This document shows positions 22,927-30,891 of a stretch of DNA of 32,757 nt, in pieces. Made by a program: the position numbers and the translations under genes. Under the pieces are notes generated by a model. It did no database searches. It had not been told where the DNA came from and was given only the letters and a program-made list of their open reading frames with translations. How positions within the stretch are numbered: the first letter of the stretch is position 1; every line of letters starts with the position of its first letter. Origin of the DNA: an uncultured Clostridium sp. (GTDB lineage Bacteria; Bacillota; Clostridia; Lachnospirales; Lachnospiraceae); contig URFM01000041.1 in the NCBI GenBank assembly GCA_900547035.1, forward strand, positions 1-32,757, in the 5' to 3' direction.

Positions 22927-24014
22927 GCCGCAGCACCTCCTTCCTCTGCCTGCTTGAGTGACAGCTTCTGGTCATGACGTTTCTTGATAAAGTACAGGAA
23001 TCTCTGAGAAGCTACCAGGAGAATGATAATTCCCTGAAGGAATGTTACAATCTCCGGATCCAGATCCGAAGCTCTGGACATGATCTCCGCTCCCACCCGC
23101 AGGTAAGCGATGAAAAACGCTGTCAGCGGGATAAAGGTAGGATTGCCGTTTGCCAGCATATAAATCAACAAACCATCCCACACATACTGCGTCTGCGTCT
23201 GCCATTGGAAGCGGCGGTATACGCCGACAATCTCAATAGCGCCGCCCATTCCGGCTATAGCGCCGCCAATGAACTGAGCCATCAGAATTACAAAACTGGT
23301 ACGGATTCCGGATACCTTCGCAAAAGCCGTATTGCTTCCGGTTACACGGACCTTGTAGCCGAAAGAAGTCTTGTTCATCAAAAAGATGACGAAAATCGTA
23401 GCCGCAATCACCACCAGGAAACCATAGTGAAGGGAAGTTCCCTTAATCATAGTTCCCAGTCTTGCGTCATCCGGGAAAGGATAGCTTCCCCAGCTTCCGC
23501 TCTTCTCCAGGAAGAAGGTACTGATGATTGATAAACCGAAATAGTAGAAAATGGAGTTGGCCATAATAGCCAATACCACCGGATTTACCTTGGTATACTT
23601 ATTTACAATAACAGGCAGCATAGAAATCAGACCGCCTACCACTGCAGCCGCCAGAATCAGAACCGCCTGATGAATAATGTTAGGCAGGGGAACTGAAATC
23701 GCGATAGCTGTAGCCACCACGGCTCCCATGTAGAAGGAGGCGTCGGAACTGATATTGAAAATACCGCTCTTTAAGCAAAGGGTCAGACCCAGACCGGTAA
23801 ATACCAGCGGGATCGCACGAACCACCACGTTAAAGAAGCTTCTCTTGGTTTCAAGGGGACCCGTCATCAGCTTCTGAATGGCAAGACCCGGAGTTTCACT
23901 GACAAACAGGATGATCACAAATACAATGACCATCGAGAGCAGCAGCGCCGCAATGGTTCTGATGACGCTGAAATAATCCATGATATCAAATTTTCTCTTC
24001 TGATTTTTTTCCAT
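22923..24014 (-). CDS. Nucleoside ABC importer permease 1 (NupP/BmpC-like)
   Basis: A 363-residue integral membrane protein with about ten hydrophobic segments. The segment SGIFNISSDASFYMGAVVATA and the ATPase-contact loop VRVTGSNTAFAKVSGIRTS identify the same permease superfamily as the next gene. Purine nucleoside uptake is inferred from the BMP lipoprotein and deaminase in the operon. The start is 3 nt after the ATPase stop codon, so it is co-translated with the ATPase. Confidence 0.9.
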   Translation of the reverse strand: MEKNQKRKFDIMDYFSVIRTIAALLLSMVIVFVIILFVSETPGLAIQKLMTGPLETKRSFFNVVVRAIPLVFTGLGLTLCLKSGIFNISSDASFYMGAVVATAIAISVPLPNIIHQAVLILAAAVVGGLISMLPVIVNKYTKVNPVVLAIMANSIFYYFGLSIISTFFLEKSGSWGSYPFPDDARLGTMIKGTSLHYGFLVVIAATIFVIFLMNKTSFGYKVRVTGSNTAFAKVSGIRTSFVILMAQFIGGAIAGMGGAIEIVGVYRRFQWQTQTQYVWDGLLIYMLANGNPTFIPLTAFFIAYLRVGAEIMSRASDLDPEIVTFLQGIIILLVASQRFLYFIKKRHDQKLSLKQAEEGGAAA

Positions 24015-24017
24015 GTC

Positions 24018-25541
24018 CTACCCCAACCCTTCCTGCTTTTTTAAGCCCAGCATGTAAAGGCCCAGTTCCTGCTCCGTCACCTTGGGCGAATTGCTTAAGG
24101 AGGCCACTACCTTGCCTTTATGCATAACCAGAATCCTATCACTTAGGGAAATCAGTTCGTTTAAGTCAGCGGACACCAGAAGAATCGCCTTCTCATGGCT
24201 TCTCATTTCCAAGATCTTGGAATGGATAAAGGAGATCGCTCCAACGTCCACGCCTCGAGTGGGCTGGTTTAATACCAGAAGATCGCTGGGAGCCTTGAAC
24301 TCTCTGGCTACAATCACTTTTTGAATATTACCTCCGGAAAGGCTGCGAATAGGCTGATTCTCATCCTTCGTCTTTACCATAAATTCCTTAATCTGATCAT
24401 GGCAGTGGGCCTTAATCTTTGCCCTCTGAATCATACCGAACTTATTGGCAAAGGTATCAATGTTGGAAACAGTCAGATTCTCCTGCACCGACATGTCCGG
24501 AGCACAGCCGTCCTCCATACGGTCCTCCGGCACATGGGACATACCGATCTTTCGGATCTGGGATACCGACTCATGGGTAATGTCCTGTCCGTCCAAAAAG
24601 ACTTTTCCCTCCAAAGCCTTCATATTCCCTGTAATAATGGAAATCAGCTCACTCTGTCCATTTCCCTCAACTCCGGCGATTCCCACAATCTCACCCTTGC
24701 GAACCTGAAGGCTGACGCCGGAAAGCTTGGGTACCTTAAACTTATCCACATATTTTAAGTTTTCGACCTTTAAAACCGCCTCTCCCGGCGTTACGGGGTC
24801 CTTATCGTACTCCCAGGAAATTTCATGCCCTACCATCAGGTTGGAGATATCTTCCTCCGATACATCCTTAGTCAGGTAAGTGCCTTTGGTCACTCCGGCC
24901 TTCAGCACCGTAATACGGTCGCTGATCCGCTTTACCTCGTTGAGCTTATGGGAAATGAAAATAATGGTCATTCCTCTGTCTTTCAGCTCCAGAAGCCGTT
25001 CAAACAGCTCCTCCGTTTCCTGCGGAGTCAGCACAGCCGTAGGCTCATCCAGAATAATCAGCTTGGCATCCCGGTACAGAATCTTCAGAATTTCCAGCTT
25101 TTGCTTCATTCCCACGCTCATATCCCGGACTCTTCTGGCTGCGTCAATCTCAAAATTGTACTTTTTTGCCACCTCGTTGGTAATCTGAATATCCCGCCTC
25201 TTGTTGGATACAAAGCTGGTCTTTTTCAGGCCCAGCATCATATTCTCCGCTCCCGTCAGAGAATCCACCAGCATAAAATGCTGATGCACCATGCCGATTC
25301 CATGAGCGATAGCGTCTTTACTGGACTGAAGCTTCAGTTCCTCCCCGTTCATGTAAATATGACCCGAAGTAACGTCCTCCAGCCCGTACAGCATCTTCAT
25401 CAGCGTGCTCTTGCCCGCGCCGTTTTCCCCTACCAGCGCATGAATTTCTCCCTCGTCTACGGTAAAATTCACATTGTGGTTGGCAAGCACGCCGCCTTCA
25501 TAGATTTTGGTTACATCTTTCACTTCCAGCAAATGCCCCAT
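24018..25541 (-). CDS. Nucleoside ABC importer ATPase (tandem domains, NupO-like)
   Basis: A protein of 507 residues with two ABC domains. Domain 1 has Walker A GENGAGKST, the Q-loop MVHQHFML, a variant signature MSVGMKQKL and Walker B LIILDEPTAVLTP. Domain 2 has a degenerate Walker A (GVEGNGQSE), LSGGNIQK and a degenerate Walker B LLVLNQPTRGVDVGA, where the usual Asp-Glu is Asn-Gln. This asymmetry is normal for the RbsA/NupO class, so one site hydrolyses ATP. It powers purine nucleoside uptake with the two permeases that follow. The ATG at 25541 has AGGAG 6 nt before it; a longer frame starting at TTG is not needed. The gap from the amidohydrolase gene is 76 bp. Confidence 0.92.
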   Translation of the reverse strand: MGHLLEVKDVTKIYEGGVLANHNVNFTVDEGEIHALVGENGAGKSTLMKMLYGLEDVTSGHIYMNGEELKLQSSKDAIAHGIGMVHQHFMLVDSLTGAENMMLGLKKTSFVSNKRRDIQITNEVAKKYNFEIDAARRVRDMSVGMKQKLEILKILYRDAKLIILDEPTAVLTPQETEELFERLLELKDRGMTIIFISHKLNEVKRISDRITVLKAGVTKGTYLTKDVSEEDISNLMVGHEISWEYDKDPVTPGEAVLKVENLKYVDKFKVPKLSGVSLQVRKGEIVGIAGVEGNGQSELISIITGNMKALEGKVFLDGQDITHESVSQIRKIGMSHVPEDRMEDGCAPDMSVQENLTVSNIDTFANKFGMIQRAKIKAHCHDQIKEFMVKTKDENQPIRSLSGGNIQKVIVAREFKAPSDLLVLNQPTRGVDVGAISFIHSKILEMRSHEKAILLVSADLNELISLSDRILVMHKGKVVASLSNSPKVTEQELGLYMLGLKKQEGLG

Positions 25542-25617
25542 CCGTATCTCCTTTCCGCCATCCTTTGCCAAATCCGTGGCCTTTGATTCTTTCCGCTGCC
25601 CGCTCCGGCACCCTCCG

Positions 25618-26958
25618 TCAGATCCCCGACCTGGCGATTACCGCCTCCATATGCTCTCCTGCCTTCGCGATAATTTCCTCCTCATCCAGATCCACAAGCT
25701 GCCGGTTCTTCATTACCACCCGCCCATCAATGATGGTGTGCAGTACATCATGGCTGTTTCCGGCGCTGACCAGCGTGTTTACCGGACGCTGCGAAGGACT
25801 CATATGGGGTCCCTTCACATCCAGCACTATCAAATCCGCTTTCCGGCCTTCCTCCACAGCTCCCAGCTCCTCCCCATGACGAATCGCCCGGGCTCCTCCC
25901 ATCGTCATCATCTCCAGGAGTTTCGCGTTCGGCAGGGCCTTAGGATCAAATACCGGCAGTCCCCACTGGGCCATCACACCCGCCTTTAAAGCCCTTGCCT
26001 GAGTAAAGAGATCCAGAGCGATGTGAGAAGCTCCGTCGCAGCCGATTCCCGGCAGTACGCCCCGCTCCAGGAAGGATGGAACCTTTGGGAATCCGTGGTT
26101 GGTCAGATTGGCAATGGGACAGAATACCGGATGAACCTCCCACTTGGCCATCAATGTGATATCTGTTTCCGTCAGCAGAACATTGTGGGCCGTCAGAAGT
26201 CTGGGACTTAGCGCTCCCATCTCCTCCATAAACTCCGCGGGCCTCAGTCCATAGTTCTGAAGGCAGTAGCTGACCTCATCCTTGTGTTCGCACAGGTGCA
26301 TATGGATTCCCGTGTCCAGCTCCTGAGCCTTTTCCACAATCTTCTCAATCAGCTCCTTAGAACAGGTCATCAACTGGCGGATCCCAAACCAAATATCTAC
26401 CCTGCCGTTTCCGGCCCCTTGATATCCTTTATGTAACTCCTCTGTCACGCGAATGCAGTCCTGGGTGCTGCGTTTCATTTCACCGCAAACCACATTCCCC
26501 ATATCCATGGTAGATGGACAGATGGCCGCCCGCATTCCGGTCTCCACCACTGCTTCCGCTACCTCCTCCATATGGACGCCCCCGGCGTCCGCAAAAGAGG
26601 TAATGCCGGCCTTTATCATCTCCGCGCAGTGAAGTCTGGCGGAAGCCCGCACATCTTCCGGTGAAAGATTGCTCTCAAATGGAACCAGAAAACGAGTCCA
26701 GATCATGGGATACTCATCCGCCGTTCTCCCCCGAAGGAGCTGCTGGCAAGTGTGGGTATGGCCGTCCACAAATCCGGGCATCACCAGATTTCCCTCCGCA
26801 TCGATTACTTCCTTCCCCTGCCAGGCGCCGTTCACCGTCCGTGCATCCCCCACCTGACAGATACGCGTATCCGAAACGGCGACGGAGCAATCTTTCCGGA
26901 TCTGAAAATCAGGAGTCAGAATGGAACAGTTTTTAATCAACAGATCACATTGCTTCAT
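25618..26958 (-). CDS. Amidohydrolase, probable purine/nucleoside-type deaminase
   Basis: A 446-residue cytoplasmic TIM-barrel amidohydrolase of the guanine deaminase/TrzN/SAH deaminase branch. Metal ligands and catalytic residues are visible: H67 and H69 in GFVDGHTHT, H221 and E224 in HMHLCEH, H258 in LLTAHNV, and D308 in GIGCDGAS. The composite beta-sandwich uses both ends, with EGNLVMPG near the N-terminus and ADLIVLDVKGP near the C-terminus. It should bind one divalent metal and hydrolyse an exocyclic amino group. Because it is followed by a nucleoside importer, a purine base or nucleoside is the likely substrate. Candidates include adenosine, guanine, 8-oxoguanine and 5-methylthioadenosine; sequence alone does not decide. 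Confidence 0.85.
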   Translation of the reverse strand: MKQCDLLIKNCSILTPDFQIRKDCSVAVSDTRICQVGDARTVNGAWQGKEVIDAEGNLVMPGFVDGHTHTCQQLLRGRTADEYPMIWTRFLVPFESNLSPEDVRASARLHCAEMIKAGITSFADAGGVHMEEVAEAVVETGMRAAICPSTMDMGNVVCGEMKRSTQDCIRVTEELHKGYQGAGNGRVDIWFGIRQLMTCSKELIEKIVEKAQELDTGIHMHLCEHKDEVSYCLQNYGLRPAEFMEEMGALSPRLLTAHNVLLTETDITLMAKWEVHPVFCPIANLTNHGFPKVPSFLERGVLPGIGCDGASHIALDLFTQARALKAGVMAQWGLPVFDPKALPNAKLLEMMTMGGARAIRHGEELGAVEEGRKADLIVLDVKGPHMSPSQRPVNTLVSAGNSHDVLHTIIDGRVVMKNRQLVDLDEEEIIAKAGEHMEAVIARSGI

Positions 26959-26977
26959 TGATATCTTTACCTCCAGT

Positions 26978-27811
26978 TTATGTTATCACAACCTCAGGCG
27001 CACCGTTCTCCCGGGCCAGAGCCATCAACTCTGTCATATATTCCTGGGAAGGCGTCTGCACCTCCATGGGAGGCCTTACCCCCCAGGGCCTGTACTTAAT
27101 CAACTTGTAGCGAACGCCCGGAAAAGATGCCAGCTTCCTGGATACCTGACAGACTGTTTCCTCATTGTCCAGATAATCCGGAATCACAACAGTACGCACC
27201 TCATAGAGCTTATTTTCCTTTAAAAGCAGGTCCAAATTGTCCAGAACCACCCGGTTGTCCATTCCTGTCAGTTTTTTATGAATCCCGGGATTCCAGGCCT
27301 TTACATCCAGCATAGCCTTATCCATAGCCTCCAAGAGCTGGGGCATATCCCCAAAGAACCGCTGTCCATTGGTATCGCAGAAAGCCGTTTTTCCCAGTTC
27401 ATGAATCCGGTGAAAGAGCTGTGCGATCAAACGGTCATAGCGGGTACATTCTCCGCCGGAGACCGTCACCCCTGTAATAAACGGCAAAGCTGTGGACAGT
27501 TCCTTTAAAATCTCCTCCACCGTCATCCACCGCACCTTGGGGGAACTGCTGTTTTCACAAACCTGAAGGCAGGTATCGCAGTTTACGCAGATTTCCTGAT
27601 TCCACCGAACCTTCCCCTCCACAATGGCCAGGGCGTGGACCGGACAATGCCCCACACACTGTCCGCAGTTTATACAAAGCTTCTGTGTTTCCGGATTGTG
27701 ACAGTAGCGGCAGCGAAAGTCACAGCCCTGAAAAAAAATCGCGCTCCGGTTACCCGGTCCGTCCACACAGCTGAATGGGAGAATCCGGTTTACCAGCCCC
27801 CGGTCACACAT
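26978..27811 (-). CDS. yjjW: YjjW-type glycyl radical enzyme activase (radical SAM)
   Basis: A 277-residue radical SAM enzyme that installs the glycyl radical on its partner. The SAM cluster Cys are C30, C34 and C37 in GCDFRCRYCHNP. Two extra [4Fe-4S] ferredoxin-type clusters follow, CINCGQCVGHCP (46-57) and CVNCDTCLQVCE (75-86). VTVSGGECTRYD is the SAM-binding GGE motif; the Cys-Thr after GGE is a YjjW feature. The insert with two ferredoxin clusters is typical for such activases. Its ATG lies 8 nt inside the end of the yjjI-like gene, so the two are translationally coupled. Confidence 0.88.
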   Translation of the reverse strand: MCDRGLVNRILPFSCVDGPGNRSAIFFQGCDFRCRYCHNPETQKLCINCGQCVGHCPVHALAIVEGKVRWNQEICVNCDTCLQVCENSSSPKVRWMTVEEILKELSTALPFITGVTVSGGECTRYDRLIAQLFHRIHELGKTAFCDTNGQRFFGDMPQLLEAMDKAMLDVKAWNPGIHKKLTGMDNRVVLDNLDLLLKENKLYEVRTVVIPDYLDNEETVCQVSRKLASFPGVRYKLIKYRPWGVRPPMEVQTPSQEYMTELMALARENGAPEVVIT

Positions 27812-29294
27812 TCCGCACTTTCCTTCCGAAAATCTTCAATCCCTTGCTGGCGCCGCTTCCAAGCACTGTGGAGTTGCCCAGACAGGCCTGGCCGCTGTCG
27901 TACTTTTCGATATCCGACCGTTTTACCAGATAACCCGTTACACGGATTACATCCGAGTCGCTGGAGTAGAAAGAAAAATAGCGCATACCCTGACCGAAGG
28001 AACCCCGGATAATATCCAATATGGCCTGAGGGTTCTTTTTCGCCGTTTCTTCAAAGGGGAACAGCTCTCCAATGCCTGCGGCGAAATGCTTCTGGGTCTT
28101 GGCGGTAAAGAGCAGCTGTTCCGGAAGGGAAGGCTCCTCTCCCACAGGGATCCGGGTGTTGGGCGTCACCCCGGTATCTGAGGCAATTCCCACCTGACCG
28201 TGGAGATAGAACTTGCCATATTTAGGTTTATACTCGCTGACCTGTTTGTTAATCCGCTCCAGCACATCCAGAGCGAACTCCTCCGCCTTCTTTCCATGTC
28301 CATATCGCTCGTCGGGATCCGTCAGATTCAAAACAGTGTTGACACACTCTGCCAGTCCTACCATTCCGAACATCCCCACGAAACGCTCCTTATGGATCAG
28401 CCCTTCGTCTGCCAGGAAAGTATTTTCAATGAAATGGGCGTCCTCCAGAATAAAGGTATCCCGTCCGTCCATCTGCTCACACTGGGCAGCCACCGCTCTG
28501 GGCAGAAGATTCTCCAGGAAATCTTCCGGGCTCTTTGCCAGATCTCCCAAACGCTTTAAATTCAGGCGGCCAAGCGTCAGTCCGCCTCCTCCGATCGGCA
28601 AAGCGTTATAGCAGCTGACAATCGCGTAATCCGGTCCCCAGTCCTGAGCATACATCTTATCGTTGACAAAGCTGGGCTTCGCGGTAATCAGGCCAGTTTC
28701 AATGGCCTTGCAGGCGAAATCATCCGGCGTGTGTTCATTATAAATCATGGATATGTTCGGCACCGGGCGCTGCATCTGGGCAGACAACTCCAGGATAATC
28801 CGGCCGGCCTTCGTATCATAGGGGCCGATGTCCGCATGGCAGAAGGAGTCGCTGATCGTGCGGTCCACATTAGTCAGGAAAATCTTGATAGCATGGCGGG
28901 CCTCTTCCTCATCCTTTACGAAAGGCTCCAGCAAACGGTCAATGTGTCCGATGTAAACGGGTCCGTCAATCACCGAAGGCACGAAACGGTAAAGAATCAG
29001 CAGATTGCTCACCGCATCCCAGATATCTACCGGCGGATCCAACATAAGAAATTTGCTGCCCTGCTTCATAAACAGGTCATAATCCGGAAGCACATACCTT
29101 GGACGGTAAGGCGCGTTGCCCTCTCCCATGTCAAAGACAACTCCCTGATCTACAAACCACTGTGCGTCCTCGCTTAGAGGCAGGGGATCCGGCGTATTCT
29201 CTGCCGCCTTGGCCAGCTCGATAATTCGCTGGGGATAGGTCAGCTTGGGGTCCGCCAAAATTTCTCTGATGTTCTGTTCTGTATTCGGCGTCAT
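27804..29294 (-). CDS. yjjI: YjjI-family glycyl radical enzyme
   Basis: A 496-residue member of the YjjI/DUF3029 glycyl radical family. The catalytic thiyl Cys is likely C228 in AIVSCYNALPIGGGG. The glycyl radical loop is IRVTGYLVKRSD, with the radical on Gly454. It is much shorter than pyruvate formate-lyase (about 750 residues), as is usual for YjjI. The reaction is not known for this family. It acts only without oxygen, supporting an anaerobic host. It is the second gene of the locus, 38 bp after the LacI-type regulator and overlapping its activase. The nucleoside importer and deaminase downstream, together with the deo neighbourhood of yjjI in E. coli, suggest a substrate derived from nucleosides or deoxyribose; this is inference. 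Confidence 0.88.
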   Translation of the reverse strand: MTPNTEQNIREILADPKLTYPQRIIELAKAAENTPDPLPLSEDAQWFVDQGVVFDMGEGNAPYRPRYVLPDYDLFMKQGSKFLMLDPPVDIWDAVSNLLILYRFVPSVIDGPVYIGHIDRLLEPFVKDEEEARHAIKIFLTNVDRTISDSFCHADIGPYDTKAGRIILELSAQMQRPVPNISMIYNEHTPDDFACKAIETGLITAKPSFVNDKMYAQDWGPDYAIVSCYNALPIGGGGLTLGRLNLKRLGDLAKSPEDFLENLLPRAVAAQCEQMDGRDTFILEDAHFIENTFLADEGLIHKERFVGMFGMVGLAECVNTVLNLTDPDERYGHGKKAEEFALDVLERINKQVSEYKPKYGKFYLHGQVGIASDTGVTPNTRIPVGEEPSLPEQLLFTAKTQKHFAAGIGELFPFEETAKKNPQAILDIIRGSFGQGMRYFSFYSSDSDVIRVTGYLVKRSDIEKYDSGQACLGNSTVLGSGASKGLKIFGRKVRNV

Positions 29295-29332
29295 AGTTAT
29301 TCCTTCTTTCTATACAAAAATGCAATTTAGTT

Positions 29333-30370
29333 CTAAGCGGTTTCAATCTCCAGATACTGTCCCCGGCCTTCGCTGCCCCGGCTGATCACCCGGGTATCCA
29401 GGAGCACCTTGCGGCTCCTTCCCTTAGGCCCCAGTCCGTTTATGCGCTGAATCAGCATAGAGAAAGCCGTATCTCCCATCTCGTGAATCGGCCGGTCCAG
29501 CACCGTAATCTCGTATCCGATGGAATTTAACAGAGAAATGTCATCAAACCCCACCAAACCCAGATCCCGCCCCGGCTTCAGTCCATGTTCCGTCATATAG
29601 CGGATACAGCCAAGCGTAGCGGAACTGCAGGTAGCCAGAACAGCCGTAGGCGGCTGAATCAAAGAAAAGAAACGGCTGCAGGCTTCGTACCCGCTCTTCT
29701 CGTCAAAATCTCCCGGATAAATATACTCGTCTATAATTGGAAGTCCGTAATCCTTCATGCACTTTATGTAGCCGTCCTGACGTCCTCTGCCTTTTCGGAC
29801 GCACTCCGGGCAGGTAATAATTCCGATTTCCTGATGACCGGCCTCAATCAGAAGACGGATGCCCTGATAAACCACCTTACGGTTATCAATCGATACGCTG
29901 TCGAAGGAAGCGGACGGGATCTCCCGATCCATCAAAACCACCGGAATGCCTCTGGACTCTGCCTCATTCAGCATATCCCGGGTTCTGGAATCTCCGGCAA
30001 TCACCGGCAGTATTAAAATCCCCCTAACCCGATGTTCGATGGCCTGAATCACCGCCTTTAACTCCCGCTCCCTGTCCTCTCCTGTATTATAGAAGAGGAG
30101 GCTGTATCCCTTGGCCTCCGCCTGAGTCTCAATCGCCTCCAGGACGCCTGAAAAAAAAGGATTCATCCGGTTAGACATAATCACCGCCACCATCCCCGTA
30201 TCATTGAGGATCAGGCTTCTGGCCACTGCATTGGGATGGTAGCCATTTTTTGAAATGATCTCCTGAATCCTTGCCTTCGTTTCGGCCTTCACATACCCTT
30301 TATTGTTCAGGACACGGGATACCGTAGCCACGGAAACACCGGCCAGCTTCGCGATATCCGATATAGTCAT
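29333..30370 (-). CDS. LacI-family transcriptional regulator
   Basis: A protein of 345 residues. The helix-turn-helix and hinge are TISDIAKLAGVSVATVSRVLNN (2-23), with YHPNAVARSL at the hinge helix. Residues 60-335 are a periplasmic-binding-like effector domain (VAVIMSNRMNPFFSGVLEAIE, VVLMDREIPS, LVGFDDISLL). The adjacent genes suggest a nucleoside or pentose effector. The ATG at 30370 has GGGGG 9 nt upstream; an upstream ATG would add 15 atypical residues. It is the first gene of the operon and probably represses its own promoter through the palindrome at 30460-30473. Confidence 0.9.
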   Translation of the reverse strand: MTISDIAKLAGVSVATVSRVLNNKGYVKAETKARIQEIISKNGYHPNAVARSLILNDTGMVAVIMSNRMNPFFSGVLEAIETQAEAKGYSLLFYNTGEDRERELKAVIQAIEHRVRGILILPVIAGDSRTRDMLNEAESRGIPVVLMDREIPSASFDSVSIDNRKVVYQGIRLLIEAGHQEIGIITCPECVRKGRGRQDGYIKCMKDYGLPIIDEYIYPGDFDEKSGYEACSRFFSLIQPPTAVLATCSSATLGCIRYMTEHGLKPGRDLGLVGFDDISLLNSIGYEITVLDRPIHEMGDTAFSMLIQRINGLGPKGRSRKVLLDTRVISRGSEGRGQYLEIETA

Positions 30371-30459
30371 GCCGCGATTCCCCCTTTGTTCTTCCCATCC
30401 CCGGGGTTTCCCCATCTGCGGAAAACCGTTATCTTCTCAGGCGTTTTCCGCCAAAAAAC

Positions 30460-30473
30460 TGTAAACGTTTACA
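30460..30473. promoter_or_regulatory. Perfect LacI/CcpA-type operator palindrome
   Basis: TGTAAACGTTTACA is a perfect 14-bp palindrome with central CG, lying 10-25 bp downstream of the predicted start of transcription of the LacI-type gene. It also fits the CcpA cre consensus TGWAANCGNTNWCA at every position. Either the neighbouring regulator or CcpA could bind and block the whole locus. Confidence 0.8.
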
Positions 30474-30488
30474 CATTCTTAGATCTAA

Positions 30489-30517
30489 ATAGTAACATAC
30501 TTTATAATTTTTATCAA
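30489..30517 (-). promoter_or_regulatory. Promoter of the lacI-yjjI-nucleoside operon
   Basis: On the minus strand TTGATA (30517-30512) and TACTAT (30494-30489) are spaced by 17 bp. A 9-bp hairpin, GCGGAAAAC/GTTTTCCGC, lies between the operator and the ribosome binding site of the regulator gene. Confidence 0.65.
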
Positions 30518-30649
30518 CTGATATTCCGGTATTTTTCCACTTTAATTATTCATTTGTAACAATTCCGGCAGCCGGCAAAGAAAGGTGAAATCAGGACTCA
30601 AATCTGCTTCAAACAAGGTTCCGGCCCTTTTTCACTCCGGATAAATTTT

Positions 30650-30675
30650 CCACAGCATAAAGGCTGTGGTTTCTT
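30650..30675 (+). terminator. Terminator-like hairpin in the lacI/yitT intergenic space
   Basis: CCACAGC (30650-30656) and GCTGTGG (30663-30669) form a 7-bp stem followed on plus by TTTCTT. No gene is visible upstream that it would terminate; it may shield yitT from stray transcription. The sequence at 30520-30649 holds nothing else I can support. Confidence 0.35.
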
Positions 30676-30690
30676 CAAGGAAAAATATGG

Positions 30691-30718
30691 TTGCTGCTGC
30701 TACGATTTTCGCTATAAT
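30691..30718 (+). promoter_or_regulatory. Sigma-A promoter of the yitT-like gene
   Basis: TTGCTG (30691-30696) and a perfect TATAAT (30713-30718) are separated by 16 bp. Transcription from about 30725 gives a leader of roughly 165 nt. Confidence 0.65.
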
Positions 30719-30887
30719 AGTGCTCGTAACAATGCTCCGTACTAGGCTCGTTAAGACCTCGCCAAGTACTCTGCATGTATCGCACGTATGCGCCTAAAAT
30801 ACAGGCGCTTAGTGCTCGTAACAAAATAAAAAAGCGGCCTGGGGCCGCAAAGGGAGGAATTCTTCCTGCTAGGGCAGGAAACACATC
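30719..30887 (+). other. Structured leader of the yitT-like gene with repeats and a hidden ribosome binding site
   Basis: AGTGCTCGTAACAA occurs at 30719-30732 and exactly again at 30811-30824; two imperfect versions follow the first in tandem. Hairpins include 30739-30769 (GTACTAGGC/GCCAAGTAC), 30790-30808 (GCGCCT/AGGCGC) and 30834-30848 (GCGGCC/GGCCGC). The last hairpin, 30863-30880 (TTCCTGC/GCAGGAA), traps the AGGAA ribosome binding site. The segment TTCCT can instead pair with AGGAA at 30855-30859, so two exclusive folds are possible. I do not recognise a known riboswitch. Confidence 0.5.
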
Positions 30888-30891
30888 ATGA
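30775..30891 (+). CDS. Possible 38-residue upstream open frame coupled to yitT
   Basis: An ATG at 30775 opens a basic 38-codon frame (starting MYRTYAPKIQALSARNKIKK) whose TGA overlaps the yitT ATG as ATGA. Translating it would unfold the hairpin that hides the yitT ribosome binding site. It has no clear ribosome binding site of its own, and the product has no recognisable domain, so it may be chance reading through a repeat-derived leader. Confidence 0.2.
   Translation: MYRTYAPKIQALSARNKIKKRPGAAKGGILPARAGNTS

Noticed and set aside
24018..25541. Second ABC domain damaged by mutation (NQP in place of DEP)
   Set aside because: Degenerate second sites are usual in this importer class, so it is not evidence for a broken gene.
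30675..30884. A 69-codon minus-strand frame in the yitT leader
   Set aside because: It lies antisense to a clear promoter and structured leader, has no ribosome binding site, and its sequence merely reflects the repeats and hairpins there.
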